Assembly: GCA_040285825.1 (NCBI GenBank)
Contig: JAUPSS010000009.1
Location: 620,001-684,000 of the forward strand
From: Eukaryota sp. TZLM1-RC
Lineage: Eukaryota > Metamonada: BaSk clade
DNA length: 64,000 bases
Direction of reading: 5' to 3'
This document shows, one piece after another, positions 19,860 to 29,689 of the stretch. The position numbers and the translations under genes are program-made. The notes below the pieces were generated by a model that was given only the letters and a program-made list of their open reading frames with translations, did not search any database and was not told the DNA's origin. Positions within the stretch are counted from its first letter, which is position 1, and each line of letters opens with the position of its first letter.

Positions 19860-20845
19860 TATGGCGACCAAAAAAATTGGCGAATTCCTACAGGTATTCA
19901 AAAATTCGCCATCATTTTTCGCCTATTATTAGCTTTTAAAAATAAACAAAAAAAAATACCAGATTTATTTCAGAATCAATACTATAAAATTAAACAATAA
20001 TTTCATCTTCTTCTGAAGACAAATCATCTGCATCAATCCATTCAGGTCAATGTACTGCTTCAATTACAACTTCATTACCACCAGGATTCATCAAACTGTG
20101 CTCAATGATTTTATTCATTGTTCTCCAACCTTTTTGATGATATTGGAGACAATTTGATTTGATATATTGCCATGCCTCAAAAATCCATTCTCCAATTTTG
20201 GGCTTAATAATGGAGGTGGCTACATCTAACTTGACATTATTTGGTTGAATGCCAGCATTGAGGTCTTCGAGAATTTTTTCAGTGCACCAAACAGTAAATT
20301 TTGACTTCAGTTGACCTTTGAATACTATATTCACAGCAACATCTCAAATAGAAAAATGATCGGCTTAGCAGGAATTTCATAAAAGTCATGATTGAGTTCT
20401 GAGATGAAGGGTTTCAGTTGCTTTATTCTATGAGACCAATGTGGATCCCATAAAATTGCAACTTTCAAGCCATATATTTCAGCCTCACCGTTTTTCTGAA
20501 GCTCTTGACGCTTTTGCATAAGGTATGGCCTAACAGTTCCACTGATATATTCTAAAATTGTCTTTTTATTTTGAAACTTTGTAGAATTTCCATTCTTTTT
20601 ATCACTGGGTTGATTACCGAGTTTCCTAAATTTTTGGGCGCCAAAAAAATTGGGCGTTTTGGGTGATCAGAAAAAAATCGCCCAATTAATATGCGCCCAA
20701 TTTTTCGTCATAATTCTACCCCTTGTTTCTAAAATCAGATCTATGTCTTGTTTATAGATATATGATATGATATGACAAAAAAGTTAGGCGATAAGATAAA
20801 AATCGCCTAATTAATAGGCGCCCAATTTTTTGGCGTTCAAAATTT
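19860..20845 (-). mobile_element. pogo/Tigger-type DNA transposon remnant
   Basis: On the minus strand the DDE transposase reads 'KKTILEYISGTVRPYLMQKR', 'VAILWDPHWSHRIKQL' (second catalytic Asp region) and 'YEIPAKPI'. A frameshift near 20345 follows, then 'DVAVNIVFKGQLKSKFTVW', the third-Asp region of pogo/jerky transposases (QPxD..N..FK). The C-terminus ends near 20047. The N-terminal DNA-binding half is missing. The flanks carry imperfect inverted repeats built on CCAAAAAATTGGCG (near 19868-19885 and, inverted, near 20817-20840), likely the terminal repeats. It is non-functional. Confidence 0.65.
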
Positions 20846-20862
20846 TAGGCATGACTTTATGT

Positions 20863-20933
20863 GCGTTCGTGGTTTAGTGGTAGAATACGACGTTGCCATC
20901 GTTGTGACCCGGGTTCGATTCCCGGCGGACGCA
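20863..20933 (+). tRNA. tRNA-Gly (GCC)
   Basis: Seventy-one nucleotides with acceptor GCGTTCG against CGGACGC (one T-G pair), A-box TGGTTTAGTGG and anticodon loop TTGCCAT (anticodon GCC). The B-box is GGTTCGATTCC and the discriminator is A. No intron, CCA not encoded. It lies ~20 bp beyond the right end of the pogo-type element. Confidence 0.96.
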
Positions 20934-21144
20934 TATTTTCAAAATTATCTTTCCTCGATTGTACTAATTGTTACTAATCGATTGTTAAGAACCTCATTAT
21001 TTAACAAGTAAATGTGTCTGTGACTTGGATTTCACTGTTTGGTTCAACTGGAGTCCAACACTTTGATTTTATTGACAGGGTGATACCATTTGCGCATTTG
21101 ATCCGACCAGATGTAGGAGTTCTCAAAAGTTCGTATAAAGCATC

Positions 21145-21580
21145 ATGAGTGCTTTAGGTGACGAAGAACGTACACGACTGGCACAGCTACGTACAGAACT
21201 TTCTCAACAACGAACAGAATGGTCTGATTACCGCACAAAGCTTAGTGTTGATAGAACCAAGGCTGGTTATGTGAGAACCTCAATTGGAGCAATTGCTGCA
21301 GCCCTCGCTTCGTTTCGTCTATTTCAAGGATTCGCACCTACTGTATGTTCATTAGTACAATTATTTACTTTAGGTTATTAACATATTTCTGGCTGCTGTG
21401 CTTTTGCTCATTGGAGCATTATCCGCTGTGTTAGGTGCCCTCACAGGCTACCACGATGGTTCCCTTCATCGTACACGGTTCGTTATTCATTGCTGTTTTT
21501 GGTTATTGTTGGGAGTCACTATTGTTATGGCAATCTTAGTTATTTCTTTGAGTACGCCGTTCGATGGTGTTGTACTTTGA
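21145..21580 (+). CDS. DUF202 (YidH-type) membrane protein, one 31-nt intron
   Basis: Exon 1 (21145-21342) encodes a charged N-terminus with the repeated family signature R-T-x-L ('RTRLAQLRTELSQQRTEWSD'). A first hydrophobic segment ('VRTSIGAIAAALASFRLF') follows. A 31-nt intron (21343-21373, GTATGT...TTTAG) leads to exon 2 (21374-21580) with two more spans and a central 'GYHDGSLHRTRF' loop. The total is 134 residues. Without the splice the frame stops at once. DUF202 proteins include the VTC subunit Vtc1/Nrf1 of fungi, linked to polyphosphate and vacuoles, and bacterial YidH. A Vtc1-like role is possible but not shown. Confidence 0.75.
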
Positions 21581-21959
21581 TATTCTTGATAGAAGTACCT
21601 TGTTGTTTCTGAAGTCAAAGTTTCAATTCACATTGGGGTTTAGGATGGGCAACTACTATCACCCTAACTAAACATTTCTAATTTAAAATCGGCCAATTGT
21701 TATGGATTGACAAATTTAATCTGTATTTTGAAAATAGTATTTTCAGAATTTGAATTCTCAGTGGTGATTGTATCATAGCAACTGTATTAAGGGAGGTGAA
21801 TGTAGGAAATTGTGTGCATATCACGTGAAGTATTTTTCAAGAACTTTCGAACAGTGTGGAATATTTGAAGACAGGTGACTTTTGTTCAATATATTTTGCA
21901 AATAATCAAAAGTTAAATCAACAACACAATTAACCTTTCAACCAGCAACAGTCTTCTTC

Positions 21960-22420
21960 CCCTATTTGTTTACTTTTGTTGAACCACTTGTGTTTAAGTT
22001 GTCACTGTTGATGTTTGTAAATATTCAGCAGTGGATATTGCTAAAAGAGAAGAAACTTCACTATGTTTTGCAGAAAATTCTGAGCAAAATTAAAAGGAAC
22101 AAGGAACCTTTATCTCAACTTTGTTGTGTTGAGCATGTAAAATTTCAGCTGGTCCCTTTTGCGGTTTCTCATTTTGGTAACATTGAAATATCAGTTATGA
22201 CATTTTTTAAAGGTTTCTATGTTTAATAAAAGAAAGAGCGAAGAGAATTGAACTTTAATTTCTGGCTGAATACAATTGTTTTTTGTATCGTCAAAACCAT
22301 TCCAAAGATGATGCAATACACTGCTGTTACATTTAGGAATAGAGTATGAAAATCGTGCACTCAGAAGATTTGATGATGTTGCTGCGTGTATTGAGGATAT
22401 TGAGTTCTAGTTTTTTTTGT
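21960..22420 (+). mobile_element. LINE family B 3' fragment (B5)
   Basis: The plus strand reads 'VEHVKFQLVPFAVSHFGNIE', then in shifted frames 'NFWLNTIVFCIVKTIPKMMQ' and '..EDIEF'. These correspond to the C-terminal region of LINE B2 (59580-59882, minus). The frame is broken at ~22226. Confidence 0.7.
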
Positions 22421-23618
22421 TTGTATGATTTTAAAAAATACATAACTCATATGTAAAAGAACATTATTGAGAGAGGAAATTTATAATAAAAATACGAAAT
22501 AACAGAGTTTTGAATTGTTATTGTCTTATTTAGATTTCTTGTTTGTTTTGTTTCCTTTCGAAATTTCCACAAGAGAAATAGTAGCTAATAGTTGATATTC
22601 ATTGATAAAATGATTACTTATTCGAAACCCTACAATTCAAACCATCAAATAATTGTACTTTCACAGACTCATAACCCCGCACAGCATCTTCTCTACTCAA
22701 TTCTGTGTATTATTGGCTGATGGAGAATAATGATATTAACACTATCGGCGGTGACTCAGAAGTGTTGAAATCTGAGTAATTCACATTGCCTGTTGGGATG
22801 AAAAATTGCTTCTTTTTGTTATTGATAAAACTTATATATCTATTTATTCTATATAATTCTGTCCCTTTGTTTTTCGTTATTCCCGTCTTTACGTAAAGCT
22901 TCTGTTTTCATTTTCTGAATATTTCAGGATTGATGTCAAGGAAACAACTAAAAGAATTTATAAGCATGATTATCGACAAATAAGATTTCTCTGTTTTAAT
23001 TTTTCTGGCAAATGTAAACATGACATATGATGCGTCACCTGTTGGTCATTTTCTAGAATTAACTGTTGGAATTTTTGAATTTATGGATGTAGATGCGTTG
23101 TTGTTTATTACATCTGTTTCTATTATTCAAGCAACATCAGTTGCCCCAAACAATCATTCAAAAAAACTTTACTGTGCGCGTTGCAATCAAATAATCTAAA
23201 TTAAAAACTTATTTTTCTACTTTAATTGATGTGTTTGAGGATACTATTCAAGTAACTGGTGCATGTTTATAAGAGTTGTCTTTGTGTAATTCAACTCGAA
23301 ATTTTATCATCAATGAAATAGTATAGCCTTTATTTAAATAAAACCTAGCATTGAATAACTCATGTTCTAATGACAAAGGTGAACCCACAGTTGCACCAGA
23401 AATTTGGTGGTTAATGTTTACCTGTCACATTTCAATATATCCATTCAAAAAATTGTGATCAATTTGAGTTCGTGTAAAACAGGTTCAACAAAAACTTGTG
23501 GCTTGCATTTAAAGTATGTCTTGGTGTGACGAAACACCAACCATATTTTATGTAGATTAGGAAAAACAAACATTGATTTAATAAAACTCACCATTTAACT
23601 ATCAGAACCTACATTAAC
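22421..23618. other. Intergenic, no gene recognised
   Basis: AT-rich spacer with short overlapping ORFs only. No tRNA, repeat copy or conserved motif could be supported. Confidence 0.4.
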
Positions 23619-25682
23619 TTATTTGCCACGGAAAATTTCCATCAGATACCGTTCAGCTGAATACTGAATCCACCATGGAAAACAAGATAATTCAACTAAA
23701 TATTCATTCTTGATTAGTTTAACAGATTGAATTAAACCTTGACTAATAAGTCTTGTTGGAGATAGAGGAGAATCTGACAGACTGTATTCAAAAGAATTAA
23801 ACAACTGAATAAACTTCAAAGAAGGAAAGTTTTGTTCAGTGATATTGGTAGGAACCTTACCATGAATTACTAATTCCTTCAAGTTGGGTAATTGAATTTG
23901 AATATTGACAAGGTAATTTAACTCTAGTCCCAAGTCTAAATTTACAATGGATTGAGGTAATGGTGTTTCGCCTTTCAAGATACTTTCTGAAATACCAATG
24001 CAAACATTCAAATCCTGTAGTGAGGTAAGATAGCTTAAATCAGCAACATCAATCTCATAATCCATAAGAGCTAACTTCACTAGTGAAGTGGGTAATTGTT
24101 CTATATCGAATGGAAAAGCAAGCTCTAGACATTTGAGATTTGATAAATGTGTCAAATTGAGAGATAGCAATTCTTCAGATCTCGAAGACCCACCAAGCTT
24201 AACAACCTCAATATTTGGGAAAAATGACAATAATTGTGGATCATAATCAACTTCATCATAGTAAACATCAAGTTTTTTAATTCTAGTATTAATTACTTTG
24301 GGGCCATTATAAACAGTAGAAAATTGTAATTGTAAATCACAAATAGTATCATTTAAATCTAAATCTTGAGGATCTTTTAAAAATATCTTGTTTTGAATTG
24401 GAAAAGCATAGTAAACTTCTTGAGCAAATTGAGCTACCCTTTTACTGATAGCGCATTTGGTGTAAAATCTGGCTTTAACATATGGATGATTTCCAAATAG
24501 TTCTTTCAAATAATTCAAATATTCCCAATAAACAAGCTTAATTAGACCACTAAACATTCTATCCAAAGGTTGTTTTGGAAGATGAAAACTGCCAAGAATT
24601 TCAGAACCAAATACTTTGACAGGTTCATGTCTATCAATCAAATCACCTGTACCTAATTGACCTTGATCATTCTTTCCCCAAGCCCAAACAGAGCTTTTGT
24701 TATAGGCGTAGAGATAATCAAAACCAACTGAAATACCTTCTATATCAGTGAGTGCTTCGATACACCTTGGTTCTTCACCATCTTCAGCAACATCACTTAT
24801 TCTACTCAAATCACCCCAAACAAAAACTTTACCATCAATATCAATGGCAGCATAAATACCTTCAGAACCACTAACAGAAACAATATTATTCAACCTTGGA
24901 ACTTTGGTGGGTTTGTTATTGAAAGTAACATCATCATCACCCTTGTCACACTTCCAAACAACACCATTAGCATCAATAACGAATAAGAAGTCTGCAACTA
25001 ATGCAACAGAATTTATAAATAAATTTGCTGGATTTAAACAAGGAATGATTGGATTTGAAGCTAAAGAATTTCGAAGAAGATAGAAACAATCACCAGAGCT
25101 ATTGATTGCAACAAATGAATCACAATAAGCATAAAGATAAATAATATTAGTTAATTCTTCAATTAATTCGAATGATTTACCACTTCCCCATACAACAGCT
25201 TTACCTTCTTGGGTCAAAGCAAATGAATCATCATCACCACCATAAACTTCCTTAATGTTATAAGGAATGTTTATTGGGGTAATTGGTAATGAATGGCTGC
25301 TTGACATACTTATTAGATTAGATCCATTCCAACCCCAGCCAAATAACTTGCCTTCAGAAGAGAGTGCAAAAGAGTGAGTAACACCTGTTGAAATCGAAGC
25401 AACATTAGTTAAAGGTAATTTGATTGGTGATTGGATTGTCTCAGGTCCCTGGTAAAGAACTTGGTCATAATCATTATCACCCCAACCATAAACCTCACCA
25501 GAAAGTGTGAGAAGAAGAGTGTGGCGTGAGTTGCATGAAATAAACTCAGCCCCATCGATTGTGTCCGATCGATGAGCAGTAATGTGAATTGAACTGTCAG
25601 CAGAAAGATTCACTCCATAAACAGACGCAATAGGAACATCACAAGTGCATAGAGGAGAAGTGTTGTGGGGGAGGCTGTCCAT
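23619..25682 (-). CDS. RCC1-repeat and leucine-rich-repeat protein
   Basis: A complete 687-residue ORF with its ATG at 25682. Residues ~30-350 hold a degenerate RCC1-type propeller, seen as repeated 'VYGWGDNDYDQ', 'LFGWGWNGSN', 'AVVWGSG', 'VFVWGDLSR' and 'VWAWGKNDQGQLGTGD', each after a hydrophobic strand. A linker (~360-460) follows. The C-terminal third (~465-670) is a divergent LRR array ('LDVYYDEVDYDPQLLSFFPN', 'LSNLKCLELAFPF', 'LTSLQDLNVCIG', 'LPNLKELVIHG'). RCC1-LRR combinations occur in expanded protist families whose roles are mostly unknown. Nothing in it indicates Ran GEF activity. Composition is typical of the locus, and no intron is needed. Confidence 0.8.
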   Translation of the reverse strand: MDSLPHNTSPLCTCDVPIASVYGVNLSADSSIHITAHRSDTIDGAEFISCNSRHTLLLTLSGEVYGWGDNDYDQVLYQGPETIQSPIKLPLTNVASISTGVTHSFALSSEGKLFGWGWNGSNLISMSSSHSLPITPINIPYNIKEVYGGDDDSFALTQEGKAVVWGSGKSFELIEELTNIIYLYAYCDSFVAINSSGDCFYLLRNSLASNPIIPCLNPANLFINSVALVADFLFVIDANGVVWKCDKGDDDVTFNNKPTKVPRLNNIVSVSGSEGIYAAIDIDGKVFVWGDLSRISDVAEDGEEPRCIEALTDIEGISVGFDYLYAYNKSSVWAWGKNDQGQLGTGDLIDRHEPVKVFGSEILGSFHLPKQPLDRMFSGLIKLVYWEYLNYLKELFGNHPYVKARFYTKCAISKRVAQFAQEVYYAFPIQNKIFLKDPQDLDLNDTICDLQLQFSTVYNGPKVINTRIKKLDVYYDEVDYDPQLLSFFPNIEVVKLGGSSRSEELLSLNLTHLSNLKCLELAFPFDIEQLPTSLVKLALMDYEIDVADLSYLTSLQDLNVCIGISESILKGETPLPQSIVNLDLGLELNYLVNIQIQLPNLKELVIHGKVPTNITEQNFPSLKFIQLFNSFEYSLSDSPLSPTRLISQGLIQSVKLIKNEYLVELSCFPWWIQYSAERYLMEIFRGK

Positions 25683-25977
25683 TATTGTTTGATGAATTTC
25701 AAGAGATCAAACACCTCAAACACCTCAGACTTTTATGCATTTTGATAAACGTTATGTAAGCTTAAGACCTATTACCATATAATAAGACAAAAACCAAGGC
25801 CTAACACAAACACCATTCTTGATAACAAATTGCCTTAATATCCGTATTTGAGATCAACTGTTACTTTGTATTTTAAGACAACGAACAAAACAATATATTC
25901 ATGACAAGATGAAACAATAGTGCCTCAATCTGGGACTCTCATTAAATCTCATCCAAAAACTTAATTGTTACCAGTTT

Positions 25978-26364
25978 TTATAATTGAGTTTTACAAAGTG
26001 GACAACTGCCATTGCTTTTCAACCATGGAAGAATACATTTTTTGTGATATAAATGACCGCATTGTAGTTCAATGGCCTTTTGCCCTTTTCTCAGGGCACG
26101 AATACACACTGTACACTTCTCTTTTGCAGAAGATTGTAAAACTATTGATGGAAGATTCCCAAGTTTCGTTTTGCTGAGACCACCTGGTTGTTCCTTGCTG
26201 TCAGAACTCTGGATTTCTGGAAGGTCAAGCTCTCGATCTGATAAGTACAAGAAGACATCCACATCATCATCATGAGACGCTTCAGGATATTCTATAGTCT
26301 GGTCTACCACATCATATACCCCATTTTCGAAGTTGTCATCGTCATCAACAAAGAAGTTGTTCAT
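25978..26364 (-). CDS. RING-H2 finger protein, probable E3 ubiquitin ligase
   Basis: One hundred and twenty-eight residues from the ATG at 26364. The N-terminal ~60 residues are acidic and unstructured. The C-terminal RING-H2 has all eight ligands: 'CTVCIRALRKGQKAIELQCG', then 'HLYHKKCILPWL' and 'CPLC', that is C-x2-C-x14-C-x-H-x2-H-x2-C-x10-C-x2-C. Soluble small RING-H2 proteins commonly act as E3 ligases. The start lies ~45 bp from the stop of the stefin gene upstream, in the same orientation. Confidence 0.88.
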   Translation of the reverse strand: MNNFFVDDDDNFENGVYDVVDQTIEYPEASHDDDVDVFLYLSDRELDLPEIQSSDSKEQPGGLSKTKLGNLPSIVLQSSAKEKCTVCIRALRKGQKAIELQCGHLYHKKCILPWLKSNGSCPLCKTQL

Positions 26365-26407
26365 TAATGTAATTTATAGGCAGATATCCTAATGTTATAT
26401 CATATTG

Positions 26408-26692
26408 TTACAAGGGTTGGTGCTTTGATAGTTCTAAATTACCATCAAGACCTTTGAATACCTCAAAGGAATGTTCCTCAACTCTATCACCTCTTTGAGT
26501 TTCGACGAGGAGCTTATAATTCGTTCCAGCTACCACCTGAGATCCTGCGGCCTTGACTCTATTCAACTCATGAGGCAGAATTGAGTTTGACATCATGTTA
26601 AGCCGTTCCATTGCAAATGTTACTGCTTCTACTACATCGGAGTCTGAAATACTGCGTTCAGTATAGCCACCACAAAGAAAAGTATTAGTCAT
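26408..26692 (-). CDS. Stefin-type cystatin (cysteine protease inhibitor)
   Basis: Ninety-four residues without signal peptide. It has the N-terminal Gly pair ('CGGYTE'), the first hairpin loop 'QVVAGTNYKLLV' and a C-terminal 'HQPL' strand, the layout of type 1 cystatins. These are cytosolic, tight-binding inhibitors of papain-like proteases. The start codon lies ~10 nt from the target-site duplication of a LINE A insertion at 26702, so its promoter has been invaded. Confidence 0.9.
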   Translation of the reverse strand: MTNTFLCGGYTERSISDSDVVEAVTFAMERLNMMSNSILPHELNRVKAAGSQVVAGTNYKLLVETQRGDRVEEHSFEVFKGLDGNLELSKHQPL

Positions 26693-26701
26693 TGAAATTT
26701 G

Positions 26702-26929
26702 ATTGATTCAAATGAAAAGATTTGATATTTTTTTATGGCGTTCACGGATTCAATTTGCCATTATTAATAGATTACCGCGGTTTTTCAATCGAATTAGAGA
26801 AGCTTTAGCTAGACAGCAAGCAAATCAAGATTTTGTAGAGGAAATCTTGGTTCAATGATAGTCGTCCCATTAGTTATGATTTAATTTAATTAAGTGTGCA
26901 AATTCAATAAATACATTATTGATTCAAAT
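26702..26929 (+). mobile_element. LINE family A 3' end with 12-nt target-site duplication (A3)
   Basis: The insert (26714-26917) is the last ~45 codons and 3' UTR of LINE A ('RIQFAIINRLPRFFNRIREA', 'DFVEEILVQ', then AATAAATACATT). It is flanked by attgattcaaat at 26702-26713 and 26918-26929. The duplication and extreme 5' truncation are those of target-primed reverse transcription. Confidence 0.85.
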
Positions 26930-27625
26930 AGAAAAATGTATTTGTTCGAATTCACCACAGCTCACCTTGCGTCATGCTATGAATTGTTCGAAATTGATAA
27001 CTTATCGTTCTTCATTACATGATGCTGTTAGAGACACTGTTTTTAATATGGCTCGAACTGCAAGAATTTCGTGTATTAAAGAGCTTCTGCTGAAAAGAAC
27101 ATTGTCATTGAATAATTTTGGTTCTGATGACAAAGGTCATGCATACTGTGATTGGATTGAGAACTCTGCAGCTGTTGTTGACTTTGTCTCCTGTAATGTT
27201 GCAAATGACACTTTGGTTCAAAGAAGAAATTTTAATCCTGTAAGTGCTCTTGAATTTAAAGCTAAAGAAAAACATAGAAAATATGACAAAAGTATCGAAG
27301 AAGCTAATGCTGATAGAAATAGACCACTTGTTTTTATTGCTTTCCCAATTTCGATAAACGGAAGACTATCAGTAGAAGCAGGAACTTTTTTGGATGACTT
27401 TCAAAAAATGGTTCAAGAAAAAACAATGAAAAGATTTGAAATCTTTTTATGGCGCTTTCGAATTCAATTTGCCATTATTAATAGATTACCTCGGTTTTTC
27501 AATCGAATTAGAGAAACTTTAGCTTGACAACAAGCAGATCAAGATTTTGCAGAGGAAAATTTGGTTCAATGAATTTCGTCCCATTAGTTATGATTTTATT
27601 TTGTCAAGTGTTTAAGTTTAATAAA
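26930..27625 (+). mobile_element. LINE family A fragment (A4), directly after A3
   Basis: A 5'-truncated copy beginning at the Cys-containing motif ('CICSNSPQLTLRHAMNCSKL'). It runs 202 codons with few lesions to 'RIRETLA*' and the 3' UTR. It is the best-preserved C-terminal domain of the family in the window apart from the copy at 60291-61135. It lies in the same orientation as A3, with only the duplication between them. Confidence 0.85.
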
Positions 27626-28080
27626 AGTCGAAAATTTTCCATATTTTTGTATTTTTGATGAAAGTTTTTGTTCAAAACAGTGGATAAGCAACTTCATCCC
27701 CATTGTCCATTTGATACTTCCACTCAGAATAAGAGAGAAAGACCGAGAAATGAATGAGTAATGAATCAATGTTTTGAGAAGTGTATTGAAGAAGTGAATT
27801 GGAATGGAGTTGTACTTTGAAATCTTCAAAGCATACCTGAATATGACTGTAAGTGTTTAAGACAAAGGAAAACGAGATTCTCGAAAGAGGGAATTTTGAT
27901 GTATTATGTCTATCAAATAGTATTATGTTGTTTGGTAATTCAACAGATACAAATTAAAAAAACTAAACTAAACACCTCAGGTGAATTCAGAGAATTTATG
28001 ATCAAAATAAGAAAAATACAAAAAACAATATACTAAAAAACTCAAAAAGACTAAACCAATCTAACCTCAACTGAAACAAA

Positions 28081-28944
28081 CTACGCCAAGAACTGACGTT
28101 TTCTTGAAGAATTCATATAAGGACGCAATGTAAACTCAACTTCTGCTTCCTCCATCTCCAATGAACCAAGCAGAATCTTATAAGGCCGGAGCACAAACCG
28201 GGGTCCAGCTTCAGCAAGTTCTACTTCTTTTCCTTTATCATCAAAGGTGTGATGTCGGAATACAATAAAATCGTTTCTGTTTGCAAAAGTTATAACTCTT
28301 TTAGAATCTACTTTGGGTACGGGGAACAAATGTTTCAAGATCTTAGTGATTCTGCTACCAAGTTTGCTGTTGAGACCATCAAATATCAAGTGGGGAATTG
28401 CTTCAGACATTGGTTGAACATCAGGAACATCATGCCGAAGGACAGCATTGGAGATAGAGAAGAAAGCTGTTGGTCCATGTGGCATGTGAGATACAACCAT
28501 CCCATCAGGTTCTCCTCTCGTTTCATGAAGTATTATCAGATCTGTGACATCATGACGACGACTGACGTCCACAAGCTCATTAACAGTGGTGGTACCGCGA
28601 TTGACACGTTCTGCAAAGGGAAAAACAAGCCTGAGTTCCTTGGCAAATTGGAGTAATCTGGTTGATGGAGATCGGGAAGTGGTTATTAATATTTTAGGAT
28701 CTCTGGTGGTTGCTGTAGCATATTCATCATCAAGGAAGGAAGTACCTTCCATAGTTCTAGCATCTTCCGCTATTATTTGTTCTTTAAGTGAGTCAGCTTC
28801 TTCCCTAAGTTCACTTGGAATACGGCGACCTTCAGCAAGGGCTTTCCTGATCTGACTCTTCTTCTCCATGTCTTCTTTAGCTTCATCTTCAACTGCTTTT
28901 CTGAAAAGGTACTCCTTGCGAAGTCGTATAACACGTCGCTGCAT
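28081..28944 (-). CDS. IMP4: IMP4, U3 snoRNP protein (Brix domain)
   Basis: Two hundred and eighty-seven residues, full length for the family. The N-terminus is the typical charged helix ('MQRRVIRLRKEYLFRKA'). The Brix domain holds 'KILITTSRSPSTRLLQFAKE', 'VNRGTTTVNELV', 'VVSHMPHGPTAFFSI' and 'LFPVPKVDSKRVITFANRND', and ends with 'GPRFVLRPYKILLG'. IMP4 works with MPP10 and IMP3 in the small-subunit processome in the nucleolus, aiding U3-pre-18S rRNA pairing. Orthology is clear. No intron. Confidence 0.96.
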   Translation of the reverse strand: MQRRVIRLRKEYLFRKAVEDEAKEDMEKKSQIRKALAEGRRIPSELREEADSLKEQIIAEDARTMEGTSFLDDEYATATTRDPKILITTSRSPSTRLLQFAKELRLVFPFAERVNRGTTTVNELVDVSRRHDVTDLIILHETRGEPDGMVVSHMPHGPTAFFSISNAVLRHDVPDVQPMSEAIPHLIFDGLNSKLGSRITKILKHLFPVPKVDSKRVITFANRNDFIVFRHHTFDDKGKEVELAEAGPRFVLRPYKILLGSLEMEEAEVEFTLRPYMNSSRKRQFLA

Positions 28945-29029
28945 TAAGGGAATGTATAGAACTTAGTAAGAGTTGTGTGAATCGAGTTGGGAAACAATCC
29001 AAAGAATAGAAAACAATGGGATTTAAAAC

Positions 29030-29570
29030 TATTTTTTTGATAAATAGATTCAAAATCAGATTTTGCAAAGGAGTTTTTGGTTTAATGAATGTTGAACCAA
29101 TGGTGATAAGTATACTGGTACTCTTGTTCACGAAGTAAGTAATGAATTGAATTAGAAGAGGTTTTGCTTCTTCCTTAAACTTTTTTTTAAATTCTTTTTT
29201 TTGCCAGGGTTTGAATAACTTTATAGGAACAATGAATTCATTTTGGATGAGTCGTGGCAATAAATTAAGCACGCAGAAAATCTCCCCAATTGATGGAAGA
29301 ACAATATTCACAATCACAGTCAGTCATATTTCAGATTATCTACACTATCAATTACCAAATACACCAAACCGGAATGTCAGTAATAGGTATAAATCGAAAC
29401 AATGTACAATGATCCTGAAAATGTTGTAAAAAGGTATGTGACCAAATTAATTCGATGTAGAGCTGTCAAATCAAGATAGATTTTGTAGAGGAAATCTTGG
29501 TTTAATGATAGTCGTCCCATTAGTTATGATTTAATTTAATCAAGTGTGCAAATTCAATAAATTAAAAAAA
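29030..29570 (+). mobile_element. LINE family A tails (two short 3' UTR pieces)
   Basis: A divergent piece near 29045-29090 ('aaatcagattttgcaaagga' style) and a clear one at 29470-29568 ('gattttgtagaggaaatctt', then the shared 3' UTR and AATAAA tail). Both are extreme 5' truncations. Between them I see no gene. Confidence 0.65.
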
Positions 29571-29689
29571 TGTAGAGCTGTATAATTTTTATGCCTTGTT
29601 TTTACTATTTCATATATTTAACATGACAATAATTGATATGTTTCAATTTTTTTAATTTAATTTAATTAGTTTTATTTCCTTTGTTCAAA

